Part shown: piece by piece, positions 9,230 through 19,179 of the stretch
Layout of the letters: each line of letters starts with the position of its first letter
How positions within the stretch are numbered: position 1 is the first letter of the stretch
Assembly: GCF_963678865.1 (NCBI RefSeq)
Contig: NZ_OY787459.1
Coordinates: 586,501-650,500 of the forward strand
DNA: 64,000 bases
Source: Maridesulfovibrio sp.
GTDB lineage: Bacteria; Desulfobacterota; Desulfovibrionia; Desulfovibrionales; Desulfovibrionaceae
Direction of reading: 5' to 3'
Notes under the pieces: model-generated
Seen by the model: the letters and a program-made list of their open reading frames with translations, nothing else
Databases searched by the model: none
Told to the model about the DNA's origin: nothing
Program-made: the position numbers and the translations under genes

Positions 9230-10300
9230 TCAGCGGTTGCAAAGACTGACAACCGCCCCCGGGATGTTCTTAAGTGGCATAACCTTATCCACCCCGCCAA
9301 GCTTGATTGCCTCCTGCGGCATGCCGAAGACTACGCAGGAGGCTTCATCCTGCGCTATGCAATGAGTTCCTACATCGTGCATTTCTTTCATGCCCTTTGC
9401 TCCGTCATCACCCATTCCGGTCATGATAACCGCAACTGCATTCTTTCCGGCACTTGCAGCACCGGACCGAAAAAGCACATCGACAGATGGCCTATGGCGG
9501 CTGACCAGCGGACCGTCTTTAATCTCCACATAATAGCGGGCTCCGGAACGCTTGAGGAGCATGTGTTTATTACCCGGTGCGATCAAAGCCTGCCCTCTTA
9601 ACATACTGTCTCCGTCCTGTGCCTCTTTTACTGTTATCCGGCAAATTGTATTCAGTCTTGAAGCAAATGCAGCCGTAAATTTCTCCGGCATATGCTGAAC
9701 AATAGCTATCCCCGGACAATCAAGGGGCATACTTTGCAGAAAACTCTGAATAGCCTCGGTCCCACCGGTGGAGGCACCCACAAGAACCACCTTTTCAGTG
9801 GTCTGCAAAGTAGTAGTTCTGGGACGGGACTTCGGCAGAACCGCATCCGCGGTAAGCTTGGGCTGAACTGTCATGGGCCGTGCTGAAAGTTTGCTCGGCT
9901 TGGTCATGGCCGCAGCCTTGACTACATCGCAAACCCTGATGCTTGATTCATCAAAAAACTTCTTGGTACCGATTTTCGGTTTGGTAATCACATCAATGGC
10001 CCCGTATTCAATCGCCTTCATATACGCGTCGGACCCCTGCTCAGTAAGGGTGGAACAGATAACCACCGGAATGGGGTGCTGCGTCATCAATTTGCGCAAA
10101 AAGGTCAACCCGTCCATTTTGGGCATTTCAATATCGAGAGTAATCACATCAGGGACAATCCGTTTCATGATTTCCGCAGCAGCGAAAGGATCACCGGCAC
10201 TGCCAATAACTTCTATGGAAGAATCAGTAGAAAAAAGCTGCTGCAATGCCTGACGAACCAATGCAGAATCGTCTACAATCAAAACCTTTGTCTTCTTCAT
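9230..10300 (-). CDS. cheB: Chemotaxis response regulator protein-glutamate methylesterase CheB
   Basis: CheB removes methyl groups from chemoreceptors (and deamidates them) when phosphorylated by CheA. It has a receiver domain at 1-125 with acidic pocket DDS (10-12) and phospho-acceptor Asp56 (TLDIEMP), then the methylesterase domain from about 168. The catalytic triad regions are GASTGGTEA (Ser), [12 protein letters not shown] (His) and [12 protein letters not shown] (Asp). Length (356 aa) is standard. It follows cheR by 3 nt and is the last gene of cheA-cheR-cheB. Confidence 0.97.
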   Translation of the reverse strand: MKKTKVLIVDDSALVRQALQQLFSTDSSIEVIGSAGDPFAAAEIMKRIVPDVITLDIEMPKMDGLTFLRKLMTQHPIPVVICSTLTEQGSDAYMKAIEYGAIDVITKPKIGTKKFFDESSIRVCDVVKAAAMTKPSKLSARPMTVQPKLTADAVLPKSRPRTTTLQTTEKVVLVGASTGGTEAIQSFLQSMPLDCPGIAIVQHMPEKFTAAFASRLNTICRITVKEAQDGDSMLRGQALIAPGNKHMLLKRSGARYYVEIKDGPLVSRHRPSVDVLFRSGAASAGKNAVAVIMTGMGDDGAKGMKEMHDVGTHCIAQDEASCVVFGMPQEAIKLGGVDKVMPLKNIPGAVVSLCNR

Positions 10301-10303
10301 TAC

Positions 10304-11173
10304 CTAAACCTTTTGATAAACAGTGGGAGCAATCTGCCTGACAGGAAGTTCCATCCCGGAAATGCTTTCGGAATGTCCGATGAACAGGTAACCGCCTTTG
10401 GACAATGTAGAACAAAATTTTTGAAACAACTTATATTGAGTCGCCCTATCAAAATATATGACAACATTACGACAAAAAATTATATCTTTTTGATCCTTGA
10501 AAGGAAAAGGCTCCATAAAATTAAGCCGTCTGAAATCAACTTTTTTACGTAATTCTGGAACCACACGGACAAGCGGCTTGTTCTTATCCTTGCTTTTGAG
10601 CAAATACTTTCTTTTCATGACCATAGGAACCACATCCACCTTACTCATGGGATATACGGCATTCATGGCCTTACGCAATATATCAGTGGAAATGTCTGTA
10701 GCCATCAACGAATATTTAAAATTTCGATTATTCTCCGTAAATTCCTCTAAAACCATACACAAAGTGTAAGGTTCTTCCCCGCTGGAACATCCGGCGGACC
10801 AGAGTTTTAACGGTCTTTTGTTACGCTGGCACAAATCAGGCAGGACAGTGCGGAGCAGGAGTTCAAAATGTTTCGGCTCCCGAAAAAAATCCGTGGTATT
10901 TGTGGTTACCACATCAATCAGCTGAGTCAGTTCCCTTTCAAATCCACCGGGGCTGAAAAGAAAATCACAATATTGCGAATGCTCAGACAAACCAAGAGCA
11001 CGCAATCTTTTCTGGAGACGGGCTTCCAGCATGGTTTTCTTGGAAGGAGGCATCTTGATCCCGAATTCTTCTTTAATAAGCTTACTGAATTTCGCAAAAT
11101 CAGCATCGCTCATTTTAGGAGTCAATCCGACCAAATTACTATCGGTCCCCTTTTTATTGTTTTTCAAAACCAT
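10304..11173 (-). CDS. cheR: Chemotaxis protein methyltransferase CheR
   Basis: CheR transfers methyl from SAM to receptor glutamates. The 289-residue protein has the all-alpha N-domain and the Rossmann C-domain with the SAM motif LWSAGCSSGEEPYTLCM, then MATDIS and the DIIFCRNVVIYFD block. The C-terminal GYLFIGHSESI is characteristic. Its ATG overlaps the cheA stop by one base (TGATG), implying translational coupling. Confidence 0.97.
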   Translation of the reverse strand: MVLKNNKKGTDSNLVGLTPKMSDADFAKFSKLIKEEFGIKMPPSKKTMLEARLQKRLRALGLSEHSQYCDFLFSPGGFERELTQLIDVVTTNTTDFFREPKHFELLLRTVLPDLCQRNKRPLKLWSAGCSSGEEPYTLCMVLEEFTENNRNFKYSLMATDISTDILRKAMNAVYPMSKVDVVPMVMKRKYLLKSKDKNKPLVRVVPELRKKVDFRRLNFMEPFPFKDQKDIIFCRNVVIYFDRATQYKLFQKFCSTLSKGGYLFIGHSESISGMELPVRQIAPTVYQKV

Positions 11174-13347
11174 CAGCCAGCCGCCTTTACTTCTGCCAAT
11201 ACAGTCCGGAAAAGTTTCGGAATATCAAGAATCAAGGCAAGGGTTCCATCTCCCTTGATGGTCGCGCCTGAAATACCCTCCACATCCCTGTAAACACGCC
11301 CGAGACTTTTAATTACGGTCTGATGCTCACCAATAACGGTATCCACCACAACCCCGATCCTGCTGCCGTCCAGTCCGGTAATAACTATCTGTTCAATAGG
11401 CGGAGAATCACCTTCCACCTCAAACCATTCACGGATTCTGATATACGGAACAATCTCCCCGCGCAGGTTCACAAACTGCTGACCGTTAGCCTCTTCTACA
11501 TCCTTATTGGTTAACTCCACGCACTCTTCAACGAGAGAAAGCGGAATAACAAAATAATCATCACCCACCCTCACCTGCAGCCCGTCGATAATAGCAAGCG
11601 TCAAGGGCAGCCTGATGGTAATTACCGTACCTCTGCCCTCTTTACTGTTAATGTCAATGCTGCCGCGCAGGGTATCAATAGCACGCTTGACTACATCCAT
11701 TCCTACCCCGCGCCCGGAAACATTAGTCACGCTTTTAGCCGTTGAAAATCCGGGCTCGAAAATAAGATTGAAAATTTCCTTATCAGAAAGATCCTGATCA
11801 GCAGATATAAGACCTTTCTCAACCGCTTTGCTCCTGATGGCCTCCTTGGACATGCCTTTGCCGTCGTCCTCAATAAGAATCATGACATCACCGCCGGAAT
11901 GTTCAGCAGAAAGGGTAATGCTGCCCCTACGGGACTTGCCCTTTGCGCTGCGTGTCTCCGGATCTTCGATCCCATGGTCAATAGAATTGCGGAGCAGATG
12001 CACAAGAGGATCACCGAGCCTCTCAATCACAGTTTTATCCAGTTCGGTTTCAGCACCATTGGTATGCAGATCGATTTCTTTTCCCAGATCTTCTGACAGG
12101 TCACGCACCAACCTTCTGAACTTGCTGAAAGTAGTACCTATGGGCAGCATGCGTATTCCAAGGGTGCTGTCTCTTAGTTCATCAGAAAGACGCTCCAATT
12201 CCTCGGAAAGCGCAGTCAGGGAAGGGTCAGCTTTGGAACTGACTACCTGACTGATCTGGGCCTGAACAATAACCAACTCACCGACAAGATCCACAAGATA
12301 GTCCAATTTTTCGGCAGAAACCCTGATTGAAGACGCGGCATCAACCTTATTACGGGTCTTTCTGGAAGCGGTCTTAAATTCCTTGGCAGCATTCTGCTCG
12401 GCAAGGGCACTGTTAATCTTCTCTTTGCTGACCACACCTTTTTCGGCAAGCAATTCACCAAGCGGTTTCTGGTCTGCAAGCACGGCATCAATTGTTTCTG
12501 AAGGCACATCGCCCCTTTCCACAAGAATTTCGCCGAGCTTTTTCACGGGACACGCCTCGCCCGTCTTTATCATTTCATCAAGATCATCAGCATCATCAAC
12601 AGCCCCAAAAAGATCTGCAAAATCCTCACGAGCCACTTCCCGGACATTCACTGAAACCGGGATATCAGTAAAAAAGAATATTTCCTCAACAGACATGGAA
12701 TCGGCGTCACTCTCAAATACAATATCCCACCATGTCTCTTTCTCTTTATGAAGATTCTTGGAGCGAATATCCCCCAAACGTTCGAGTTCCTGCAATAATG
12801 AATCAAGACTCTCCTCTTCAACATCATTTCCCGCAGAAACCTTAATTATTATCTGGTACAGGCTCCTCAAAGGCAAATCTTCCGACTTGCCATCTTCCGG
12901 TGCATCTGCAGCTGGATCCAGCTCAGCTTCGGCGGTTGAAACATCGTCTTCGGCCTCCTCTTCACCAAGAGCACCTGCAGCAACATCCCTCAACCCATCC
13001 AATATTCCATTGCCAACACTTGAATCACCTTCCCCGGATGCAGATTCCAGCATGGAATAAATATGATCACGAGCAGAAAGGGACAAGGTAAGCAAAGGTT
13101 TAGATATGGGTAGTTCCCCGTTCCTGACCATATCAAATACGGTTTCCACCTCATGTGTAAATTCCGCAATGGCCTCAAAACCGAACATGGAACCGGACCC
13201 TTTGATTGTATGCAATGCCCTGAAAACACGATTTATTATATCCATATCATCAGGAACATCCTCAAGCTCAAGCAAGGAAGTCTCCAATTCACCCAGCAAT
13301 TCGTACGCTTCTTCTTTGAATACTTGAGTTGTCATATCATCAGACAT
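11173..13347 (-). CDS. cheA: Chemotaxis histidine kinase CheA with embedded GspE-N-like repeats
   Basis: CheA autophosphorylates and feeds CheY and CheB. Domains in order: Hpt with phospho-His46 (RALHTIKGSGSMFG); a CheA regulatory-type region (about 150-250); a pair of LGE(I/L)L repeats (about 270-330) resembling the type II secretion ATPase N-terminal fold; the dimerisation helices (SAEKLDYLVDLVGELV); a GHKL ATPase with N-box HLLRNSIDHG, G1 DDGKGM and G2 GRGVGMD; and a C-terminal CheW-like domain. It is the first gene of cheA-cheR-cheB. No cheW, cheY or receptor gene is adjacent, so partners lie elsewhere. Confidence 0.96.
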   Translation of the reverse strand: MSDDMTTQVFKEEAYELLGELETSLLELEDVPDDMDIINRVFRALHTIKGSGSMFGFEAIAEFTHEVETVFDMVRNGELPISKPLLTLSLSARDHIYSMLESASGEGDSSVGNGILDGLRDVAAGALGEEEAEDDVSTAEAELDPAADAPEDGKSEDLPLRSLYQIIIKVSAGNDVEEESLDSLLQELERLGDIRSKNLHKEKETWWDIVFESDADSMSVEEIFFFTDIPVSVNVREVAREDFADLFGAVDDADDLDEMIKTGEACPVKKLGEILVERGDVPSETIDAVLADQKPLGELLAEKGVVSKEKINSALAEQNAAKEFKTASRKTRNKVDAASSIRVSAEKLDYLVDLVGELVIVQAQISQVVSSKADPSLTALSEELERLSDELRDSTLGIRMLPIGTTFSKFRRLVRDLSEDLGKEIDLHTNGAETELDKTVIERLGDPLVHLLRNSIDHGIEDPETRSAKGKSRRGSITLSAEHSGGDVMILIEDDGKGMSKEAIRSKAVEKGLISADQDLSDKEIFNLIFEPGFSTAKSVTNVSGRGVGMDVVKRAIDTLRGSIDINSKEGRGTVITIRLPLTLAIIDGLQVRVGDDYFVIPLSLVEECVELTNKDVEEANGQQFVNLRGEIVPYIRIREWFEVEGDSPPIEQIVITGLDGSRIGVVVDTVIGEHQTVIKSLGRVYRDVEGISGATIKGDGTLALILDIPKLFRTVLAEVKAAG

Positions 13348-13445
13348 AAAAAAATCTCCAAGTCATTTGAATGAGCTGATAAACACTACTATTTTTAAAC
13401 ATTTAATCAATTTCAATCAAGAAGTATAATTATCAAACAGGTAAA

Positions 13446-13477
13446 AAAACAAAAAAAGACTCTTTGATATCAAAGAG
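13446..13477 (-). terminator. Intrinsic terminator after the DUF2062 gene
   Basis: The 18-bp palindrome ctctttgatatcaaagag (13460-13477) is followed on the minus strand by a T-rich run (13451-13458). It ends transcription of the upstream gene before the cheA promoter region. Confidence 0.75.
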
Positions 13478-13531
13478 CCTTGTATATTTTATATTTATAA
13501 TCAAAAAAAGCTATCCGTAAATTGATTAAAG

Positions 13532-14035
13532 CTACAACTTCCTGCGCCGGGCAAGCATCCTAAGAGTCTTGCGTCTACGGTAACGGCGAATAAAGTAAAG
13601 TGCAATGAAATATGAAATTACAGCCAAGGGTAAGCCAAGCACAAATCCACCGAAGATAAGGATCGTCACACCCTGCCAGCCTATATCCATGAAATCTGAA
13701 ACCTGCCACGCTGCCGGATCAAAAGCAATATCGATAGGCAGAAAGAAAGTCCCGATCTTGAATTGCACGTAGTAAAAAAGCAGCCAGTTGAAGGGATTTG
13801 ATATCCAAGTGGCAATTGCAGCGGCAATCTTGCTGCTGCGGGTGATAAAAGCCATTACCACTGCGATAACTGTCTGCAGCGGCAATCCCGGGATAACCGG
13901 GAAACATCCCCCGAACACCCCGCAGGCGATCCCCATGGCAATAGTATGGGGCGAAGCATTAATTCGCATCACCTTGAGATAATACAATTTGAAAAGCCGT
14001 TTGAGCTTATCCGTCCTGCTGTGATTTCTCTGCAT
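13532..14035 (-). CDS. DUF2062 domain membrane protein
   Basis: A 167-residue protein with several hydrophobic segments matching DUF2062: ASPHTIAMGIACGVFGGCFPVIPGLPLQT, then the SNPFNW motif and a Gly-rich later segment. The C-terminus is very basic (RRYRRRKTLRMLARRRKL), so it should face the cytoplasm. Function is unknown for the family. The ATG at 14035 follows AAGGGA; a TTG three bases upstream is the only longer start. It lies 50 nt downstream of the EF-G gene and may be co-transcribed. Confidence 0.85.
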   Translation of the reverse strand: MQRNHSRTDKLKRLFKLYYLKVMRINASPHTIAMGIACGVFGGCFPVIPGLPLQTVIAVVMAFITRSSKIAAAIATWISNPFNWLLFYYVQFKIGTFFLPIDIAFDPAAWQVSDFMDIGWQGVTILIFGGFVLGLPLAVISYFIALYFIRRYRRRKTLRMLARRRKL

Positions 14036-14085
14036 CAACTTCCCTTTGCTGATTATTTTTCACTTGTTCCCATCTCTGTACCGGA

Positions 14086-16134
14086 TCAATCCAGAACATC
14101 GAAGCTATGGAATTTCATGGCAAAACCGGCTCTGCCCTGAGTAGCCGACCTGAGCTCGGTGGAAAACCCGAACATATTTCGCAGAGGCGACAAAGCCTGC
14201 ACTATCTTCTGGCTGTTGCGGTCCAGCATATTTTCAATGCGTGCTCCTTTGGCACCCAGCAAACCGATAACATCGCCTACAAATTCTTCGGGAACAGAAA
14301 CTTCCACGTCCATTATCGGTTCCATAAGCTTAGGCGATGAGGCAGCCAGAGCGGCCTTGAGAGCCCGACCCGCAGCCATATGGTAGCCGGGAACGCTGGA
14401 GTCACCGTCCCGTCGGCGCAATTCCAGAATGCGCACTTTCACATCCTGAACCGGAAAACCCTTTATCACTCCACTTTGCAGACCGTCATCAATCCCCTCT
14501 GCGACAGCATCCAGCCAATCAGAAGGCCACTCTTGCGAATCGATTTCGAAAACAATATCCCGGCCGGAACCACGCTCCTTAGGTTCAACCGCCAGGCGGA
14601 CATATCCATAATGCTTATCCTCACCGAGAATTTTATCAAATTCTTCTTCAGCTTCAGCATTCCTGCCCGGAACTTCCTGATAAACAACCTGAGGTTTACC
14701 AGATCTGGGATCGAGTTTGTACTCCCGTCTCATACGGTCCAGAACAACTTCAAGATGAAGTTCTCCCATACCAGAAAGGAGAATCTGCCCGGTATCTTCA
14801 TCCGTATTGAGAGCTAGAGTCGGGTCTTCCTGAAGATACTTATCAAGCACTTCTTCAAGTTTATCGGATTCATCCACATTACGCGGCTCAATGGCCATTG
14901 ATATAACCGGCTTGTACATCTCGATCTGTTCCAGCACCAGCGGAGTTTCCGCAGTGGATAGAGTGTCTCCGGTGCGGGTATCCTTCAGGCCTGCAGCTCC
15001 GACAATATCACCGACCCCGGCCACATCAAGACGTTCCTTACGTCCGGCATGCATTTTAAAAAGACGGGCAACTCGCTCATCTTTTCCCTGCGTGAAGTTC
15101 TTTACCGTATCTCCGGCCTCGATTTTGCCGGAATAAATACGCATCAGTACCATTTTACGCCCTGAATCCATGACGACCTTGAAAGCAAGAGCCTGAAAAG
15201 GACCGCCTGCAACAGGTTCAACAACCTGCTCAACCCCGGTTTTAGGATTTATCCCACTAACTTTCGAAGCTTCCAGCGGGCTGGGTAAAAATTTTCCGAC
15301 CCCGTCCATCAAAGGCTGTACACCCACATTTTTCAGCGCCGATCCTGCAAAAACCGGAACAAGCTTTAACCCAAGGGTTGCCTTGCGGATTATTTCATCA
15401 ATGTATGACGGATCAATATCATCTTCCAGATAGCGTTCCATGAACTCGTCATCAACTTCTGAAAGCGTATCGCACATACGTTCCCGCCAAGGAGCGATAA
15501 ATTCTTCATCCCGTTCATCCAGATCAAGCACATCAAATTCTTCACCATTGCTGTCCGGGTCAAAGACAAGCTTTTTCATGCGGATCACATCATAAACAGC
15601 ACCGAATTCATCCCCGGAACCGTCAGGTATCTGCACGGGCAGGCTTTTTATCCCGAGTTTTGCGGACATGGCCTCAAGCACCGCTTCGAAATCTGCGCCA
15701 AGACGGTCCATTTTGTTGATGAATACCAGCTTGGGAACAGAGTAAGCCTCGCTCTGGCGCCAGACAGTTTCTGACTGCGGTTCAACTCCGCCGACAGCAC
15801 AGAAGACTCCTACGGCCCCATCCAGTACACGTAGCGAGCGCTCCACTTCAATAGTGAAATCCACATGTCCGGGAGTATCGATAATGTTAATCGTTTTATC
15901 ACCCCAGTAGCAGGTGGTCACTGCTGAAGTAATAGTGATGCCGCGCTCCTGCTCTTCAGGCATGTAATCCATGGTGGCCGTACCTTCGTGGACTTCTCCC
16001 AATCTGTGGATACGGCCTGAAAAATAAAGCATGCGCTCAGTCACCGTAGTTTTACCGGCATCAATATGAGCAATAATTCCAATATTTCGTATTTTTCCAA
16101 TACCTTTTGCAGAAAAATCAGGCTTAACGTTCAC
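14086..16134 (-). CDS. fusA: Elongation factor G (probable paralogue outside the str operon)
   Basis: EF-G is the GTPase that drives ribosomal translocation. The 682-residue product has P-loop AHIDAGKT (about 22-29), switch I RGITITSA, G3 DTPGHVDFT and G4 NKMDR, then the domain II-V architecture ending GFSTELRSATQGRAGFAMKF. No rpsL, rpsG or tuf is adjacent, so this is probably a second EF-G; such paralogues may favour translocation or ribosome recycling. The choice cannot be made from this window. It is preceded by a HisD-like gene. Confidence 0.9.
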   Translation of the reverse strand: MNVKPDFSAKGIGKIRNIGIIAHIDAGKTTVTERMLYFSGRIHRLGEVHEGTATMDYMPEEQERGITITSAVTTCYWGDKTINIIDTPGHVDFTIEVERSLRVLDGAVGVFCAVGGVEPQSETVWRQSEAYSVPKLVFINKMDRLGADFEAVLEAMSAKLGIKSLPVQIPDGSGDEFGAVYDVIRMKKLVFDPDSNGEEFDVLDLDERDEEFIAPWRERMCDTLSEVDDEFMERYLEDDIDPSYIDEIIRKATLGLKLVPVFAGSALKNVGVQPLMDGVGKFLPSPLEASKVSGINPKTGVEQVVEPVAGGPFQALAFKVVMDSGRKMVLMRIYSGKIEAGDTVKNFTQGKDERVARLFKMHAGRKERLDVAGVGDIVGAAGLKDTRTGDTLSTAETPLVLEQIEMYKPVISMAIEPRNVDESDKLEEVLDKYLQEDPTLALNTDEDTGQILLSGMGELHLEVVLDRMRREYKLDPRSGKPQVVYQEVPGRNAEAEEEFDKILGEDKHYGYVRLAVEPKERGSGRDIVFEIDSQEWPSDWLDAVAEGIDDGLQSGVIKGFPVQDVKVRILELRRRDGDSSVPGYHMAAGRALKAALAASSPKLMEPIMDVEVSVPEEFVGDVIGLLGAKGARIENMLDRNSQKIVQALSPLRNMFGFSTELRSATQGRAGFAMKFHSFDVLD

Positions 16135-16157
16135 GGACCACCTTCCCTTTCTAAAAC

Positions 16158-16958
16158 TTATTCAGCAACAGCAAGAGCAACACATTCACGCTTGAAAAAA
16201 GAACTGTTAAAACCGTTCCACAACCAGCAGCCTTCCTGACCATGGGCCAAAACGATGTTAAAAGTCATCAGTGCTTCTCCAACAAGCTCGGCAGGAACTA
16301 CAGCTGCATCAGCTTCACCTTCATCAAGAGAATCCTCATCCACTTCAACAAATTCGACATCAGGATGCACAAAAGCAAGCACATCCATATCCGGGAAATC
16401 CTCATTCTTGCAGACTGATATACTGGAAATTTCCGGTACACGCCAGTAACGCACACATGGTCCATTGAGCACGAAATCAGGATCTCCACGCAGGTCGAGA
16501 ACTGCGCCATACGCACCGCCGTTCAGCAAAAAGCCCAGAAATTCTTCGATTTTATCCATGGGCAATTGAACCACGTCTTCCTGTCCTGCAAGTTCAAATC
16601 CGGCTAGCACAGGCTTTGAAATCTCCCCCTCACCGCAAAAAGCCACCAGCACCTGCTTTACCCCGGCAGTAAGAGCCGGGACAAGTGCGGCCAGAATGCG
16701 TACCGGGGAAACCGACCTTGCGTCTAGAAGGAGCACCGTCCATTCAAGCGGAGCTGTCGCGACTTCGGTTTCAAAGCCTCCGTTCCAAGTATTTACGTTC
16801 CATGTCTTTTGCGGTGTTTCCGGCGAATTCACGCTGTAAACCTGTGCGATGGTCTTTTTCAACCACGCACGCCGGGAAGGCGAGGTCGCTTCATATGCAT
16901 CAGCAAAAACTTCATCTTCTATCTGATAAGTTTGCAACCATTCTGGAAATTCAAACAT
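16158..16958 (-). CDS. Hypothetical protein with a histidinol-dehydrogenase-like segment
   Basis: The 266-residue acidic protein has no signal or membrane segment. A central stretch (about 75-130), ILAALVPALTAGVKQVLVAF followed by GEISKPVLAGFELAGQEDVVQL, has the layout of the HisD block PALVAGVKEI...VLAAAKLAGVDEI. The HisD length (about 430 aa) and metal/catalytic residues are not seen. I infer a degenerate HisD-fold protein, not an enzyme of histidine synthesis. The ATG at 16958 begins MFEFPEWLQ. It lies 23 nt upstream of the EF-G gene, so the two are likely co-transcribed. Confidence 0.7.
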   Translation of the reverse strand: MFEFPEWLQTYQIEDEVFADAYEATSPSRRAWLKKTIAQVYSVNSPETPQKTWNVNTWNGGFETEVATAPLEWTVLLLDARSVSPVRILAALVPALTAGVKQVLVAFCGEGEISKPVLAGFELAGQEDVVQLPMDKIEEFLGFLLNGGAYGAVLDLRGDPDFVLNGPCVRYWRVPEISSISVCKNEDFPDMDVLAFVHPDVEFVEVDEDSLDEGEADAAVVPAELVGEALMTFNIVLAHGQEGCWLWNGFNSSFFKRECVALAVAE

Positions 16959-17069
16959 AGTCGATGCCTCCGGCAGCCAAAGAAACTTTCCCTAATAATC
17001 ATTCGGACTATTAATAAATTTCTTCCATGGCGTCATTGTTAAGCATTAATCAACACACCAAAACAACTA

Positions 17070-17102
17070 AATAAAAGCCCGGCAGACATACGTCTGTCGG
17101 GC
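17070..17102 (-). terminator. Intrinsic terminator after bamD
   Basis: An 11-bp stem with one G-U pair (17077-17087 with 17092-17102, 4-nt loop) is followed on the minus strand by a T/A-rich tract. It closes the trxA-trxB-bamD unit. Confidence 0.85.
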
Positions 17103-17128
17103 AGATTTTGCAATATTAAAAGACAAGC

Positions 17129-17860
17129 CTAGAGCCAGTCAACCAGTTCTTTCCAACTTCCCTGTAACTTTTCGCGTTCTTCCTGCGAAAGAGTCTTCTG
17201 GTACTCGTAATAAGACATTTCAGCCTGTTTCATGGCATATTTCTGAACTTCTGGCAGATCTTTAAAATTCCTGACCACATAGGCATAACGTTTCCATGCA
17301 GAACCGAATTTTTCAGAGCGCCAAAAAAAGTCCGCAATATACAATTCATGATCAGCCAAAGCCCGGCGGCATTTTACTATATATCCCTTCGATGCTTTGG
17401 CATACTCACTTTCAGAATAAGCTTCTTCAACCCTGTAAAAATATTCAAGGGCTTCCGTGATATTCGTTTGCGGTCTGTCAATTGAACTGAACAAATTAAA
17501 ATTGCTCAACCCGATTTGAAACAGGACATACGGAATTTCTTCACTACCGGGATGCAATGCTGAAAATTCCTTATATGCTTCAGAGGCATCAAAATATTTT
17601 TTATCAAGAAAATAGGCGTCACCAAGACTTATCTCTGCTTTCAGAGTGTATGGGCTGAAAGGATAACGGTCTTTAAGCTTTGAAAAATACTCGGTTGCAT
17701 CATAGTAATCCTTCTCTTTCATGGCTTCCACACCGGCCTCATAAAGTTCCTGTGCGGTATCCTCAGGTTTGGGAAGGAAGTAATAGTCAATAAGTCCACA
17801 ACCTGAAAGGCTGATAAGAAGCAAAGAAGCTAAAACAAAAGAAAAAAATTTATTTCGCAT
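17129..17860 (-). CDS. bamD: Outer-membrane assembly lipoprotein BamD
   Basis: BamD is an essential partner of BamA in inserting beta-barrel proteins. A lipoprotein signal with lipobox LSGC (Cys21) is followed by TPR-type helices: AQELYEAGVEAMKEKDYYDATEYFSKLKDRYPFSPYTLKAEISLGDAYFLD and later repeats. Length (243 aa) is normal for BamD/ComL. The start codon overlaps the trxB stop by one base (TAATG). It is the last gene before a terminator. Confidence 0.9.
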   Translation of the reverse strand: MRNKFFSFVLASLLLISLSGCGLIDYYFLPKPEDTAQELYEAGVEAMKEKDYYDATEYFSKLKDRYPFSPYTLKAEISLGDAYFLDKKYFDASEAYKEFSALHPGSEEIPYVLFQIGLSNFNLFSSIDRPQTNITEALEYFYRVEEAYSESEYAKASKGYIVKCRRALADHELYIADFFWRSEKFGSAWKRYAYVVRNFKDLPEVQKYAMKQAEMSYYEYQKTLSQEEREKLQGSWKELVDWL

Positions 17861-18780
17861 TATTTATGTTCCAGATATGCATACGCGGCAGTAGCGGCCG
17901 TTGCGCCATCTCCCACTGCAGTGACAACCTGCCTGCATCTTTTTGAGCGGATGTCACCTGCTGCATATATTCCGGGAATACTTGATTCCATTTCGCAGGT
18001 TGTTTTTATAAATCCAAACTGGTCAAGTGCCAGCTCTTTCGGAAAAAAGCTACACACTGCGTCAAAACCGACAAAAATAAATACACCGTCCACGTCGAGA
18101 ACAGAATACTCGCCGGAAACAACATTTTTGATCTCAACACCGACCACTTCCGTATCGCCGACAAACTTTGAAACAACTGAATTCATCACCGGTTCAATTA
18201 CCGGGTTGGCCAGACATTTTTCCTGATAAACCATGTCCGCCCTGAATTCTTCCCTGCGATGCACAAGGTAAAGCTTCTTTACGAGTTTCGAAAGATAAAC
18301 AGACTCCTCAAGCGCGGAATTTCCGCCACCGACAACAGCTACTACTTTGTCACGATAGAAATGCCCATCGCACAAAGCGCAGTAAGATATCCCGCGGCCA
18401 AGCAGTTTTTCCTCGTTGGGAACTTTTAATTTTCTGAAAGTCACACCGGATGTTATAATAACCACCTGGCATCTGACATGATCACCGCTGGCAACCACGA
18501 CTTCATGATACTCTTCTCCCGGAAAAATCTGCAGGACTTCGTCATACACATGGTCATACTTGTAATGCTTTACATGCCTGTCCATCCTGTCTGCCAGCTC
18601 ATACCCCTTGATTCCATCAGGAAATCCGGGGAAATTTTCCAATTCATCCGTCAAGAGCATCTGTCCACCATGGGACATCTTTTCGACAGCAAGAAAATTA
18701 ACTCCTGCCCTCGCAAGATAAAGGGCGGCCGCCATTCCGGCAGGGCCGCCCCCGATTACAACGGCGTCATAAGACTTCAT
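17860..18780 (-). CDS. trxB: Thioredoxin reductase
   Basis: This FAD enzyme uses NADPH to reduce thioredoxin. It has an N-terminal FAD motif GGGPAG (about 10-15), the redox-active CALC pair (Cys134, Cys137), a second dinucleotide motif VVGGGNSALEES, and the C-terminal FAD contact GIYAAGDIR. Length (306 aa) fits low-molecular-weight TrxB. It lies 3 nt downstream of trxA, giving a complete thioredoxin system. Confidence 0.96.
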   Translation of the reverse strand: MKSYDAVVIGGGPAGMAAALYLARAGVNFLAVEKMSHGGQMLLTDELENFPGFPDGIKGYELADRMDRHVKHYKYDHVYDEVLQIFPGEEYHEVVVASGDHVRCQVVIITSGVTFRKLKVPNEEKLLGRGISYCALCDGHFYRDKVVAVVGGGNSALEESVYLSKLVKKLYLVHRREEFRADMVYQEKCLANPVIEPVMNSVVSKFVGDTEVVGVEIKNVVSGEYSVLDVDGVFIFVGFDAVCSFFPKELALDQFGFIKTTCEMESSIPGIYAAGDIRSKRCRQVVTAVGDGATAATAAYAYLEHK

Positions 18781-18783
18781 TCT

Positions 18784-19104
18784 TTACAAAGCCTTGCTGC
18801 TGATCATTTCCTTTATGCTGCTTTTGGAAACTGCACCTGTGGTCTGATCCACAACCTCGCCATCCTTAAAGAGAATGAGGGTCGGGATGGCACGGATACC
18901 GTACTTTCCTGGAGATGCGGGATTGTCATCAACATTCATCTTGCAAATTTTCACCTGACTGGAGAATTCTTCAGCAAGTTCATCAATCACGGGGCCCATT
19001 GCACGGCAGGGTCCACACCATGGAGCCCAGAAATCAACCAGAACAGGCTTATCACTATTAAGAACTTCTTCTTGAAAATTGGAATCGGTTACCTGCAAAG
19101 CCAT
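18784..19104 (-). CDS. trxA: Thioredoxin
   Basis: The 106-residue product is a standard thioredoxin with active site WCGPC (Cys30, Cys33) in VLVDFWAPWCGPCRAMGP, and the cis-proline loop IRAIPTLILFKDGE. The ATG at 19104 is chosen because AAGGAG lies 9 nt upstream; a longer frame to 19164 adds 20 unconserved residues. It leads the trxA-trxB-bamD unit, and a good promoter plus a hairpin lie upstream. Confidence 0.96.
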   Translation of the reverse strand: MALQVTDSNFQEEVLNSDKPVLVDFWAPWCGPCRAMGPVIDELAEEFSSQVKICKMNVDDNPASPGKYGIRAIPTLILFKDGEVVDQTTGAVSKSSIKEMISSKAL

Positions 19105-19179
19105 GATTTTCTCCTTGTTACAGTATTCTAGTAGCTGTGCCATCCGGTAAAAACGACACATCAAATTGTCTTCTTCCGA

